NCBI RefSeq assembly: GCF_030373225.1
Contig: NZ_JAUCZG010000025.1
Span: forward strand, 1 to 64,000
Source: Hydrogenophaga sp.
GTDB lineage: Bacteria; Pseudomonadota; Gammaproteobacteria; Burkholderiales; Burkholderiaceae_C
Direction: 5' to 3'
DNA length: 64,000 nt
The position numbers and the translations under genes were made by a program. Every line of letters starts with the position of its first letter. The first letter of the stretch is position 1. The notes beneath the pieces were generated by a model. The model did not search any database and was not told where the DNA came from. It was given only the letters and a program-made list of their open reading frames with translations. Shown here one piece after another: positions 50,201-59,578 of this stretch.

Positions 50201-51025
50201 ATGAAAATCGGATACGTCTGCACCAACTACAACAACAGCGCCTTCACCGCCAAGGCGGTACGAACGCTGAAGGCGGGCGCTGGCCACGAATACGTGATCG
50301 CTGTCGTCGACAACAACTCCAGTCACGAAAGCGTGAAGCAGTTGAAGGAACTGGCGGTGGAGGTGCCATACCTTCATTTGATTCTCAACGCCGAGAACGA
50401 GGGCTACTTCCGCGGACTGAACATCGGCATCCGGTATGTGCGGGAGCATCACCCCACCGTCGAATGGATGGTGGTCGGCAACAACGACCTTGAGTTTCCG
50501 GTCGATTTCGCCGACAAGCTCTCGGAACACGCCCCGCGCCTGCGCGAACACGCCGTGGTGTCGCCCGATGTCGTGACCGTCGAAGGTGAGCACCAGAATC
50601 CTCATGTCATCAGCGGCATCAGTCCGCTGCGAGAGCTTGCCTATGATCTCTACTACGCCAACTACTACCTGGGTCTGGCCATCCTGAAGCTGGCGAAGCT
50701 CCTGCCTTCGCTCTCGGAGCGAAGCGACGAACAAGAGTGGCAGACCGCCAGACCGATCTACCAGGGGCATGGTTCGTGCTACCTTCTGGGGCCGCGCTTC
50801 TTTGAGCAATTCGACGAGCTGTGGGCACCCACATTCATGATGTCCGAGGAGTACTTCCTCAGCAAACAGCTCAGCGATGTGGGACAGCGCGTCTTCTACG
50901 AACCCGCCCTACAGGTCGTTCACCATTGGCATGGCTCCCTGGAAAATCTGCCCAGCAGAAAACGATGGAACATGGCCCGGGATGCACATCGGGAATACCG
51001 CAAGCACGTCGGGATTTTTCGATGA
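50201..51025 (+). CDS. Family 2 glycosyltransferase
   Basis: GT-A protein of 274 aa. VDNNS at 37-41, NAENEGYFRGLNIGIRY (63-79) and GNNDLEF at 93-99 are standard GT2 motifs; MMSEEYFLSKQL fits the acceptor-site acid. An ATG three codons earlier (50192) is possible, but its Shine-Dalgarno spacing is too short. The donor sugar is unknown. Confidence 0.87.
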   Translation: MKIGYVCTNYNNSAFTAKAVRTLKAGAGHEYVIAVVDNNSSHESVKQLKELAVEVPYLHLILNAENEGYFRGLNIGIRYVREHHPTVEWMVVGNNDLEFPVDFADKLSEHAPRLREHAVVSPDVVTVEGEHQNPHVISGISPLRELAYDLYYANYYLGLAILKLAKLLPSLSERSDEQEWQTARPIYQGHGSCYLLGPRFFEQFDELWAPTFMMSEEYFLSKQLSDVGQRVFYEPALQVVHHWHGSLENLPSRKRWNMARDAHREYRKHVGIFR

Positions 51026-51075
51026 TGCTGTGCCACCACTTTGAATACCAATGACGATGCCATGAGGGCAAACGA

Positions 51076-52206
51076 ATGAGAGCTTTTCAAGTCTGCAGCC
51101 GCTGTGTGATGGACACCAGCGACAGTCAGATCGTGTTCGACCAGAACGGCGTCTGCGACCACTGCCTCACCTATGAGCGCGACGTCAAGCCGAACTGGCA
51201 CACCGACGAACGCGGACACCAGGAATTGCGGGCACTGGTCTCCCAGATCAAAGCCCAGGGCAAGGGCAAGGAGTTCGACTGCATCATCGGCCTGAGCGGC
51301 GGTATTGACAGCTCTTACCTCACCCACGTCGCCACCGAATATGGCTTGCGTCCGCTGGTCTTCCACGTGGATGCCGGCTGGAATTCGCAGGTGGCGGTCA
51401 ACAACATAGAGAAGCTGGTCGACAAGCTGGAACTGGATCTCTACACCGAGGTCATTGACTGGGAAGAGATGCGCGATCTGCAGCTCGCGTACTTCAAGTC
51501 GGGCGTGCCGCACATTGACTCACCGCAGGACCACGCGTTCTTCGCCACGATGTACAAGTTTGCCGAAGAGCACGATGTCAAGTACATCCTGACGGGAGCC
51601 AACTTCTCCACCGAGTGCATCCGCAACCCGATCGAATGGATGTACTACCAGTCCGATGCGATCCAGCTCAAGGACATCCACCGGCAATTCGGTACCCGTC
51701 CGCTGGTCAACTACCCAACCACCTCAATCCTTCGTCACAAGGTCTGGTTGCCCTATGTCAAGGGCATCAAGGTGGTGAGGCCGTTGAATTGCGTACCCTA
51801 CGACAAGTCCCACGCCATGCAATTGCTGGCCGATGTGTATGGCTGGCAGCCGTATCCCCAGAAGCACTTCGAGTCGCGTTTCACCCGCTTCTATGAGGGT
51901 TTCTGGCTGCCATGCAAGTTTGGCTACGACACGCGCAAGGTGCAGTTCTCCAGCCTGATCGTGACCGGTCAAATGACGCGTGAGGAGGCGTTGAAGCAGC
52001 TGGAGAAGCCAGCCCTCGACGATGCCACCGTGCGACAGGAGTTCGAGTACGTGGCCACCAAGCTGGGCATCACGGTGGATGAACTGCAGGGCTACTTCGA
52101 TGCCCCGAACAAAACCTACCGCGACTATCGATCCCAGCAAAGCGTCTACAACTTTGGCGCTCGGGTCATGAAGGTGCTGGGGCTGGAACGGGGAGGCAAA
52201 CGTTGA
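51076..52206 (+). CDS. wbpG: N-acetyl-sugar amidotransferase, WbpG/PseA type
   Basis: PP-loop ATP pyrophosphatase-type enzyme of 376 aa. It has an N-terminal zinc ribbon (C7, C10, C27, C30) and the ATP-binding SGGIDSS at 74-80. In Pseudomonas and Campylobacter such proteins convert an N-acetyl group of a nucleotide sugar to an acetamidino group, using ammonia from HisH2/HisF2. Those two partners follow immediately. GAGGG precedes the ATG at 51076. The sugar acted on is not evident. Confidence 0.92.
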   Translation: MRAFQVCSRCVMDTSDSQIVFDQNGVCDHCLTYERDVKPNWHTDERGHQELRALVSQIKAQGKGKEFDCIIGLSGGIDSSYLTHVATEYGLRPLVFHVDAGWNSQVAVNNIEKLVDKLELDLYTEVIDWEEMRDLQLAYFKSGVPHIDSPQDHAFFATMYKFAEEHDVKYILTGANFSTECIRNPIEWMYYQSDAIQLKDIHRQFGTRPLVNYPTTSILRHKVWLPYVKGIKVVRPLNCVPYDKSHAMQLLADVYGWQPYPQKHFESRFTRFYEGFWLPCKFGYDTRKVQFSSLIVTGQMTREEALKQLEKPALDDATVRQEFEYVATKLGITVDELQGYFDAPNKTYRDYRSQQSVYNFGARVMKVLGLERGGKR

Positions 52207-52817
52207 TTGCCATCGTGGACTATGGCTTGGGCAATGTTCAGGCCATTGCCAACATCTACAGGCGGCTCGACCTGCCTTGCCAGCTGGCACGTCAGTCCAG
52301 CGATCTTGCCGTTGCCTCGCACATCGTGCTCCCCGGAGTCGGCGCGTTCGACTGGGCCATGACGAAACTCAATGAATCAGGCATGCGCGAGGCCTTGGAC
52401 AATGCCGTGATGATCCAGAAGCGACCGGTGCTGGGAATATGCGTCGGCATGCAGATGCTGGCCCGTCGAAGCGATGAAGGCTCAGCCCCGGGTCTGGGCT
52501 GGCTGAACGCAGAAGTCAAGCGCCTTGATCCTGGCCCTGAAGACGCGCCACTGCAGTTGCCCCACATGGGCTGGAACGACGTCATGCCACGAAGCACCGA
52601 TGGGCTGTTCGCTGGCTTCGAACCATCGCCTCGCTTTTACTTCCTGCATTCGTACTATTTCTCTCCCGACGATCCTGTCGACGCGCTGGCGGAGTCGGAC
52701 TATGGCGCAACGTTCACCTGTGCGGTGCGCAGGGGGAACGTCCACGGCGTGCAGTTCCACCCCGAGAAAAGCCACGCATGGGGCATTCAGCTCCTGAAAA
52801 ATTTCGCCAACATCTGA
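52203..52817 (+). CDS. hisH2: HisH2 glutamine amidotransferase (paralogue for sugar amidation)
   Basis: Class I glutamine amidotransferase of 204 aa with the triad C80 (GICVGMQ), H186 and E188 (FHPEKS). It releases ammonia from glutamine. The start is a TTG overlapping the previous stop (TTGA), with GGGAGG at good spacing, so it looks genuine. The neighbours place it in glycan amidation; a separate histidine-operon copy is expected elsewhere in the genome. Confidence 0.92.
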   Translation: MIAIVDYGLGNVQAIANIYRRLDLPCQLARQSSDLAVASHIVLPGVGAFDWAMTKLNESGMREALDNAVMIQKRPVLGICVGMQMLARRSDEGSAPGLGWLNAEVKRLDPGPEDAPLQLPHMGWNDVMPRSTDGLFAGFEPSPRFYFLHSYYFSPDDPVDALAESDYGATFTCAVRRGNVHGVQFHPEKSHAWGIQLLKNFANI

Positions 52818-52821
52818 CTCC

Positions 52822-53601
52822 ATGCTCCGACCACGCATCATTCCCTGTCTCTTGGTACACAAGGGCGGACTCGTCAAGACCATTGGTTTTGAGCAACCAA
52901 AATACGTCGGAGATCCGTTGAATGCGGTGCGCATCTTCAACGAGAAGGAGGTGGACGAACTGGTGGTGCTGGACATCGATGCCACCCGGGAAGGACGGGA
53001 ACCCGACTACAAGCTGATCGGAAGTCTTGCAGCGGAGTGCCGCATGCCGCTTGCCTATGGCGGCGGAGTGAGAACTGTCGAGCAGTTCGAAAAGCTGATC
53101 AGTCTGGGAGTCGAGAAAGTGTCGATCGGTGCGGCATCCGTGCACACGCCCGACCTGATCAGTGAAGCAGCGCGCCGCGTCGGCAGTCAAAGTGTTGTGG
53201 TCGTGATCGATGTGAGAGAGGTCCATGGTCAGCGCCAGGCCTGGACCCACAACGGCACCAGGCTCGTGGCGGGCAAAGACCCGGTAGAACTGGCGCAGCT
53301 GGCCCAATCCAAAGGCGCCGGCGAGATCGTCCTCAATTCGATTGACCGTGACGGTCGTATGCAAGGCTACGACCTTGACCTTCTGCGCGAGGTGCGCGCA
53401 GCTGTTTCACTGCCGATCACGTGCCTGGGCGGCGCCGGCTCGTTGACAGATCTTTCCAACCTGATCAGGGAATTCGGTGTCATTGGTGCGGCCGCAGGCA
53501 GTTTGTTCGTTTTCAAAGGCAAGTACCGGGCTGTGCTGATCAATTACCCCTCGCGTGCCGACAAAGACGCCCTGGTGTCACAAGCAAGGGGAACCGCATG
53601 A
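52822..53601 (+). CDS. hisF2: HisF2 ammonia-channel subunit without cyclase Asp11
   Basis: TIM-barrel HisF homologue of 259 aa. The N-terminus reads MLRPRIIPCLLVHKGG: position 11 is Leu where imidazole glycerol phosphate cyclase has its catalytic Asp, while D130 is kept. This matches WbuZ/HisF2-type proteins, thought to conduct ammonia from HisH to the sugar amidotransferase. It starts 4 bases after hisH2 and overlaps the next gene by ATGA. Confidence 0.92.
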   Translation: MLRPRIIPCLLVHKGGLVKTIGFEQPKYVGDPLNAVRIFNEKEVDELVVLDIDATREGREPDYKLIGSLAAECRMPLAYGGGVRTVEQFEKLISLGVEKVSIGAASVHTPDLISEAARRVGSQSVVVVIDVREVHGQRQAWTHNGTRLVAGKDPVELAQLAQSKGAGEIVLNSIDRDGRMQGYDLDLLREVRAAVSLPITCLGGAGSLTDLSNLIREFGVIGAAAGSLFVFKGKYRAVLINYPSRADKDALVSQARGTA

Positions 53602-55751
53602 AACAGGTGCTGCAAGACCTTTCCAACGGAGAAACCACCGTTGTGGAAGCGCCGACGCCCGCGCCTGGCAGGGGGCAATTGCTGCTGCGAACCACCCGCA
53701 CGCTTGTCTCGGCGGGTACGGAACGCATGTTGGTGGACTTTGGGCGAGCCTCTTACATCGACAAGGCACGCCAGCAACCAGAGAAGGTCAAGCAGGTGCT
53801 TGACAAGGTTCGCACCGACGGCCTGCTGACCACGGTGGAGGCCGTGCGTTCCAAACTCGGTCAGCCTATCCCGCTGGGTTATTGCCACGTGGGTGTCGTA
53901 CACACCGTTGGCCCAGGTGTTGATGGATTTCAGTTTGGCGATCGCGTTGTGTCCAACGGACCTCATGCCGACATGGCCCTGGTACCGAAGAACCTTTGCG
54001 TCCGGATCCCGGACAGTGTGAGCGACGATGAAGCAGCCTTCGTTGTCCTGTCGAGTATCGGCTTGCAAGGCATCCGGCTGGCGCAACCGACGTTGGGAGA
54101 GTCGGTGGCTGTCATCGGGGCAGGCCTGATCGGCCTGATGACAATTCAACTCTTGGTCGCACAGGGCTGCAGGGTGCTGGCCATTGATCTGGACAGTGGC
54201 AAGCTCGCACTGGCAAGGCAGTTTGGTGCCGAAACGTGCAAAGCCGGCAGCGGGGAAGATCCCATCTCTGCCGGGCTGGCTTTCAGCCGGGGCCAGGGCA
54301 TTGATGCCGTTCTCATCACAGCGTCCACTTCATCGAGCGATCCGGTGACGCAGGCCGCACGCATGAGCAGAAAGCGCGGCCGTATTGTGTTGGTGGGTGT
54401 GACCGGACTGGAACTCAACAGAGCGGATTTCTATGAAAAGGAACTGAGCTTTCAAGTCAGTTGCTCCTATGGCCCTGGACGCTACGACCCGGTGTACGAA
54501 CAGCAAGGGCACGACTACCCTTTGCCGTTTGTGCGTTGGACCGAACAACGAAATTTCCAGGCCGTGCTGGACCTGATGGCCGGCCGACGGCTTGACGTCG
54601 ATGCGCTGATTTCGCACCGGTTTGCCTTTGAGGATGCTCCTGCGGCATACGAAGCCCTCACACACGACCGGACAGTCCTGGGCATGCTGTTGGAATACCC
54701 ATCGGACCCGGCAACGCGTCTGAAGAACCGGGTTGTCGTGTCCCCCGCGCCATCAGCGGCCCGGGCGGGTGAACCTGTCATTGGATTCATCGGTGCTGGC
54801 AACTACGGAGCCAGGGTACTGATACCCGCTTTCCGCGCTTCAAAGGCACGCTTGCACACCATCTGCTCGTCGGGTGGAGTGAGTGCCGTCGTTCAAGGCA
54901 CCAAGGCGGGCTTCGAGGTGGCATCCACTGACGTGCAGGCGTTGCTCGAGGAACCCTCAGTCAACACGGTCGTGATTGCTTCGCGTCATGACAGCCACGC
55001 ATCGTTGGTGGCTCGGTCGCTGGATGCTGGAAAGTCGGTATTCGTTGAAAAGCCGCTGTGCCTGACGCTGGCGGAATTGACCCACATTGAGCGCGCGTTG
55101 GCCGACCAACCAGAAGGAAAACGCGGTGTTCTCATGGTCGGCTTCAATCGCCGCTTTTCCCCGCACGTGGTCAAGCTCAAGTCGCTGCTCGATACGGTGC
55201 TGGAACCCAAGTCGTTTGTGGTCACAGTCAATGCGGGGCGCATTCCGGCAGAACATTGGACGCAGGATCCTGAGGTGGGAGGCGGTCGTCTGATTGGTGA
55301 AGCCTGCCACTTCATTGATCTGCTCCGGTTTCTGGCGGGGTCTCCGATTGCCTCGGTGCGCGCGATCGGGATGGGGGTGCGTGCGGGCAAAGCCACCACA
55401 CGAGATACCTTCGCGATCACGATCGAGTTCGAGGACGGATCCCTTGGTTCCATCAACTACCTGGCCAATGGATCAGCGGCCTTTCCCAAGGAAAGGATCG
55501 AGGCGTTCACGGCAGGCAGAGTGCTGCAGATCGACAACTTCCGCGCACTCACCGGGTTTGGTTGGCCTGGCTTCAAGTCGATGAAAAGCTGGAGGCAGGA
55601 CAAGGGTCAAAACCAAGCCGTCGCTCGATTTCTGGCGGGAGTGCGCAGTGGGGATGCCCCCATCCCGCTGAGTGAAATACTTGAGGTGGCACGCTGGACC
55701 ATTGAAGCCGCAGAGCAGTTGAAGGGTAGCGGAGACCCGCGCCCGGCCTGA
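53598..55751 (+). CDS. Two-domain oxidoreductase: MDR plus Gfo/Idh/MocA
   Basis: Cytoplasmic protein of 717 aa. Residues 1 to about 385 are a medium-chain dehydrogenase/reductase with GxGxxG at 174-179. The usual first zinc-ligand Cys of the CGTD motif is missing (SAGTE instead), so it may lack catalytic zinc. Residues about 390-700 are a Gfo/Idh/MocA domain with GxGxxG at 399-404 and the EKP lysine motif at 484-486, plus GEACHFIDLLRFL. Fused proteins of this design occur in polysaccharide loci, but their reaction is not established to my knowledge. It is coupled to hisF2 by ATGA and lies 1 base from the heparinase-like gene. Confidence 0.88.
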   Translation: MKQVLQDLSNGETTVVEAPTPAPGRGQLLLRTTRTLVSAGTERMLVDFGRASYIDKARQQPEKVKQVLDKVRTDGLLTTVEAVRSKLGQPIPLGYCHVGVVHTVGPGVDGFQFGDRVVSNGPHADMALVPKNLCVRIPDSVSDDEAAFVVLSSIGLQGIRLAQPTLGESVAVIGAGLIGLMTIQLLVAQGCRVLAIDLDSGKLALARQFGAETCKAGSGEDPISAGLAFSRGQGIDAVLITASTSSSDPVTQAARMSRKRGRIVLVGVTGLELNRADFYEKELSFQVSCSYGPGRYDPVYEQQGHDYPLPFVRWTEQRNFQAVLDLMAGRRLDVDALISHRFAFEDAPAAYEALTHDRTVLGMLLEYPSDPATRLKNRVVVSPAPSAARAGEPVIGFIGAGNYGARVLIPAFRASKARLHTICSSGGVSAVVQGTKAGFEVASTDVQALLEEPSVNTVVIASRHDSHASLVARSLDAGKSVFVEKPLCLTLAELTHIERALADQPEGKRGVLMVGFNRRFSPHVVKLKSLLDTVLEPKSFVVTVNAGRIPAEHWTQDPEVGGGRLIGEACHFIDLLRFLAGSPIASVRAIGMGVRAGKATTRDTFAITIEFEDGSLGSINYLANGSAAFPKERIEAFTAGRVLQIDNFRALTGFGWPGFKSMKSWRQDKGQNQAVARFLAGVRSGDAPIPLSEILEVARWTIEAAEQLKGSGDPRPA

Positions 55752-55752
55752 C

Positions 55753-57423
55753 ATGTCGCCGCTCCAGCAAGTCCATCGCTACTGGGAGACGCTTCGCCAC
55801 CTGCGCCCTCCACAAATATGGGGGCGTGTTGCGCATCGGCTGCACACCCCTCATCCCCCGCAATTTGCACCTGCGCCACCACGCGCACAGCCGGGCGTCT
55901 GGACATTTCCTGCCCGTCGTATCCAGAGCGTTTTCGGTGCAGAACGTTTCACTTTTCTCAACGTTCAAGGGGATCTGGCCATCGACGGATGGGATGGGAC
56001 AGAAAAGGAAAAGCTATGGCGTTACAACCAACACTACTTTGATGATCTCAATGCTCACGGGTGGGCTTCCAGAGCGGCCTGGCATGAATCCCTGATAACT
56101 GACTGGATTCGACGGAACCCGCCAGCCGAGGGCACGGGATGGGAGTCGTATCCCACCTCGCTGCGCATCGTGAACTGGATCAAATGGTCGTTGGCCAGTG
56201 GCAAGGCAGACCCGGCGTTTCTCGACAGCCTTGCAACACAGGCACGCTGGCTTGCCAACAGACTTGAAACCCACTTGCTGGGCAATCATCTGTTCGTCAA
56301 CGCCAAGGCTCTCTTGTTTGCAGGGTCCTATTTCACAGGCACAGAGGCCAACACCTGGCGAAGGGTGGGCAGCCAACTGCTCGAGCGCGAAATCCCGGAG
56401 CAGATCCTTCCTGATGGTGGCCAGTTCGAGCGATCACCCATGTATCACGCGCTGGCCTTTGAAGACATGCTGGACCTCCACAACCTGGCGCGATGCTTTG
56501 CAGACTGCCGTGAGGACGGAGTCCACATCGGCATTCCTGGCGGCAAGGAAAGGCTTCAGGCCATGTGGCGCTGGCTGCTCATCATGAGCCATCCAGACGG
56601 CGGACTCTCCTTGTTCAATGACGCAGCTGCCGACATCGCACCCTCGGTGCAGGAACTGGACACCTATGCACGCCGCCTGGGCCTGGAACCCCCGAGCGAC
56701 ACGGGCACAGCTCATCTTCAAGACAGCGGCTATGTTCGTCTGCAAAGCGACAGGGCCGTTGTGTTGTTTGACGCTGCACCGGTCGGACCCGACTACCTGC
56801 CAGCCCACGCGCATGCGGATACGCTGAGCCTGGAACTGTCCTATGCGGGGTCACGAGTTCTCGTCAATTCGGGCACCTCGTTGTATGCCGAAGGCCTGGA
56901 GCGATCGCGTCAGCGTGGTACGAAGGCGCACAACACCGTGGTGATCAACGAACAGGACTCCAGCGAAGTGTGGGGCAGTTTTCGAGTCGCGAGACGCGCC
57001 TTCCCTCACGATGTATCGATTTCCTTGAGAGAAGACACGCAACAGGTGTCTGCCAGCCATGATGGCTATGTGCGGCTCCGTGGCAACCCGGTGCACAGGC
57101 GCAGCGTGACACTCACTGACCATGGCTGCAGGATTGCAGACCACATCGAAGGTTCGTTTCAGCGGGCACAGTCCCGGTTCCACTTTCACCCTTCCGCAAA
57201 GGTGTCAGTGGAGCCTTGTGGCTCGCAGGGTGAATGTCACCTCCCTGACGGCCAGGTGCTGACCTGGCGTGTCGACGGCGGCAGGGCCCACGCAGAACCT
57301 TCCACCTGGCACCCGGCGTTCGGCATCACCGTCCCCAATCAATGCATCGAACTGGAATGGAGCGGGGATCACTCCTGCTTTGAACTTCGCTGGGGCGGCA
57401 GCACCGACCGCAAGATTCCATGA
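55753..57423 (+). CDS. Heparinase II/III-like protein without signal peptide
   Basis: Protein of 556 aa with the alpha/alpha-toroid and beta-sandwich layout of heparinase II/III and alginate lyases. GNHLFVNAK at 177-185, Tyr231/His232 (SPMYHAL) and H352-A-H354-AD correspond to the usual catalytic region. The N-terminus (MSPLQQVHRYWETLRHL) has no signal peptide, so it appears cytoplasmic, unlike polysaccharide-degrading lyases. Its place between the two-domain oxidoreductase and GT4 genes suggests a biosynthetic or proof-reading role on a precursor; this is inference. It overlaps the next gene by ATGA. Confidence 0.87.
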   Translation: MSPLQQVHRYWETLRHLRPPQIWGRVAHRLHTPHPPQFAPAPPRAQPGVWTFPARRIQSVFGAERFTFLNVQGDLAIDGWDGTEKEKLWRYNQHYFDDLNAHGWASRAAWHESLITDWIRRNPPAEGTGWESYPTSLRIVNWIKWSLASGKADPAFLDSLATQARWLANRLETHLLGNHLFVNAKALLFAGSYFTGTEANTWRRVGSQLLEREIPEQILPDGGQFERSPMYHALAFEDMLDLHNLARCFADCREDGVHIGIPGGKERLQAMWRWLLIMSHPDGGLSLFNDAAADIAPSVQELDTYARRLGLEPPSDTGTAHLQDSGYVRLQSDRAVVLFDAAPVGPDYLPAHAHADTLSLELSYAGSRVLVNSGTSLYAEGLERSRQRGTKAHNTVVINEQDSSEVWGSFRVARRAFPHDVSISLREDTQQVSASHDGYVRLRGNPVHRRSVTLTDHGCRIADHIEGSFQRAQSRFHFHPSAKVSVEPCGSQGECHLPDGQVLTWRVDGGRAHAEPSTWHPAFGITVPNQCIELEWSGDHSCFELRWGGSTDRKIP

Positions 57424-58628
57424 AAGTACTGCTTTTGAGCTTTTACTTCCCGCCCGACCTGTCGGCCGGATCGTTCCGCATGGAGGCGCTGGTTGCCTCG
57501 CTGCTTCAACACACGCCGAAAATCTCCACGATCACGGTGATCACCACCAGCCCGAACAGATATGGCAGCTTTGAAGCACCTGCAGACGCGAACGAAATGT
57601 CGGGTTCGGTGAACATCCACCGCATCCAGCTTCCGCCACACCGCAGCGGCATGCTGGACCAGGCAAGGGCCTTCGGTACCTTCGCCTGGAAGGCTCGCGC
57701 TCTGGTGCAGAGAGAAAGGCCCGATGTAGTCGTAGCTACAACCTCCAGACTCATGACCGGCGTGCTGGGCGCGTGGGCTGCCCGACATCACAAGGCGCCC
57801 TTCTACCTGGACATACGGGACATCTTCGTCGACACCATTGGCGACGTTCTCTCGCCTCGCTCTTCCTTTCTGCTCAAACCGTTGCTGTCGGCTCTGGAAC
57901 GTTGGGCTGTCAACTCAGCGTCGAAGGTCAATCTGGTATCGCCGGGCTTTCTTCCGTACTTTGAGCCGCGCTACCCTGGACGCAGCTTCTCACTGCTGAG
58001 CAACGGAGTAGATGACGCTTTCATCGACCATCTCTGGGGCCCTGAGGGAACCCCTTGCACCCAGAATCGCCCGATCAATGTGTTGTACGCAGGAAATATC
58101 GGGGAGGGCCAGGGTCTGCACAACATCCTTCCTGAATTGACCCAACGCCTGGGCCCATCCGTGCACTTCACGGTGGTCGGGGACGGGGGGCGACGTGCTG
58201 CGCTGGAAGCAGCGCTGGCAGTCCTGCCCAGGCACGCCGTGACCTTGAGAAATCCCGTCAAACGGGCCGAATTGATCCAGTTGTATCAAGAAGCCGACGT
58301 GCTGTTTGTGCATTTGAACGACCTGCCAGCCTTTGAGAAGGTTCTGCCCTCCAAGCTGTTTGAATATGCCGCTACCGGAAAACCGATCTGGGCAGGCTTG
58401 GCAGGCTTCCCCTCTCGTTTTGCCCATGACGAGATCGAGAACGTTGCCGTTTTCCAACCATGTGATTCGATGGGCGCTGCCAGGTCCCTGGAAACGCTCA
58501 AACTTCAAACCATCGACCGCAGCCATTTCATAGACAAGTACCGCCGCACCACCATCATGGGTCGCATGGCCGGAGAAATCGGCCTTCTTGCTTCTGAACA
58601 TGCGCAACCGAGCCAGGTTCTTTCATGA
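57420..58628 (+). CDS. Family 4 glycosyltransferase, WbuB-like
   Basis: GT-B protein of 402 aa. The N-terminal MKVLLLSFYFPPDLSAGSFR and C-terminal FEKVLPSKLFEYAATGKPI (E-x7-E type nucleotide-sugar site) define GT4. WbuB-type enzymes add FucNAc or FucNAm residues and occur with WbuX/Y/Z amidation genes, which parallels the arrangement here. Start and stop both overlap the neighbours by ATGA. Confidence 0.88.
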   Translation: MKVLLLSFYFPPDLSAGSFRMEALVASLLQHTPKISTITVITTSPNRYGSFEAPADANEMSGSVNIHRIQLPPHRSGMLDQARAFGTFAWKARALVQRERPDVVVATTSRLMTGVLGAWAARHHKAPFYLDIRDIFVDTIGDVLSPRSSFLLKPLLSALERWAVNSASKVNLVSPGFLPYFEPRYPGRSFSLLSNGVDDAFIDHLWGPEGTPCTQNRPINVLYAGNIGEGQGLHNILPELTQRLGPSVHFTVVGDGGRRAALEAALAVLPRHAVTLRNPVKRAELIQLYQEADVLFVHLNDLPAFEKVLPSKLFEYAATGKPIWAGLAGFPSRFAHDEIENVAVFQPCDSMGAARSLETLKLQTIDRSHFIDKYRRTTIMGRMAGEIGLLASEHAQPSQVLS

Positions 58629-59578
58629 GCCAGACGCGCATCTTGATCACGGGCGGGACGGGTTGGGTGGGCAGCAATGCCCTGCGTGCTCTACAACAGC
58701 AAGGTCACGACATCGTTGCCGTCACTCGATCCGCCACGGACCTGCATGGAGTGCGAACTGAGAGGATCTGCGCTGATGATGCAGACGGCAAGTGGCCTGA
58801 TGCCCTTCGCAACAGGCAGTTGGTTTTGCATTTGGCAGCCCGCGTCCATGTGATGAAAGAGACCACAGCCCATCCTTTGCAGGCCTTTCGCGAAGTCAAC
58901 ACCCATGCAACCCTCAACCTAGCCAAACAAGCCGCCGCAGCCGGCGTTCGCCGTTTCGTGTTCGTCAGCTCGGTCAAGGTCAACGGCGAGGCCACCGAAG
59001 AGGGCGCGCCCTTCACTGCCAGTGATGTGCCCGCACCGCAAGACCCCTACGGCATTTCCAAGATGGAAGCCGAACAAGGTCTGCGAGAGATTGCCGAACA
59101 CACCGGAATGGAAGTCGTCATCGTCCGTCCGCCCCTGGTCTACGGGCCGGGCGTCAAGGCCAACTTCGCGTCCCTGATGCGCGCGGTTCAGCGCGGCATT
59201 CCCCTGCCGCTGGCCAGCGTCACCGGGAACCGCCGCAGCCTGGTCGCGCTGGACAACCTGGTCGATTTGCTCATCACCTGCATCGACCATCCCGCTGCGG
59301 CCAACCAGACCTTTCTGGTCAGCGACGGTGAGGACCTCTCCACCGCCGATCTGCTGCGGCGCCTGGGCCAGGCCATGCACCAACCGGCGCGGTTGTTCCC
59401 GGTACCGCCTTCATTGCTTCAGCTCGGCGCCCGGCTGCTGGGCAAAGGCGCCGTGGCACAGCGCCTGCTCGGCAACCTGCAGGTCGACATCAGCCATACC
59501 CGCAACACCTTGAACTGGTCTCCACCGATTTCGGTGGACGAAGGACTTCGGCGGGCAGCAGCGGGGCTCAAGTCGTGA
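58625..59578 (+). CDS. NAD-dependent nucleotide-sugar epimerase/4-reductase, WbpV-like
   Basis: Extended SDR of 317 aa with GxxGxxG at 10-16, Ser115/116 and Tyr142/Lys146 (DPYGISK). In loci with the order epimerase, sugar transferase, WbpM, this gene usually reduces the WbpM product to UDP-QuiNAc or UDP-FucNAc. It overlaps its neighbours by ATGA upstream and GTGA downstream. The exact product cannot be decided from sequence. Confidence 0.87.
   Translation: MSQTRILITGGTGWVGSNALRALQQQGHDIVAVTRSATDLHGVRTERICADDADGKWPDALRNRQLVLHLAARVHVMKETTAHPLQAFREVNTHATLNLAKQAAAAGVRRFVFVSSVKVNGEATEEGAPFTASDVPAPQDPYGISKMEAEQGLREIAEHTGMEVVIVRPPLVYGPGVKANFASLMRAVQRGIPLPLASVTGNRRSLVALDNLVDLLITCIDHPAAANQTFLVSDGEDLSTADLLRRLGQAMHQPARLFPVPPSLLQLGARLLGKGAVAQRLLGNLQVDISHTRNTLNWSPPISVDEGLRRAAAGLKS

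Noticed and set aside
52203..53601. hisH-hisF as part of histidine biosynthesis
   Set aside because: No other his genes are nearby, the pair is coupled to wbpG, and HisF lacks Asp11. The sugar-amidation paralogue is the better call.
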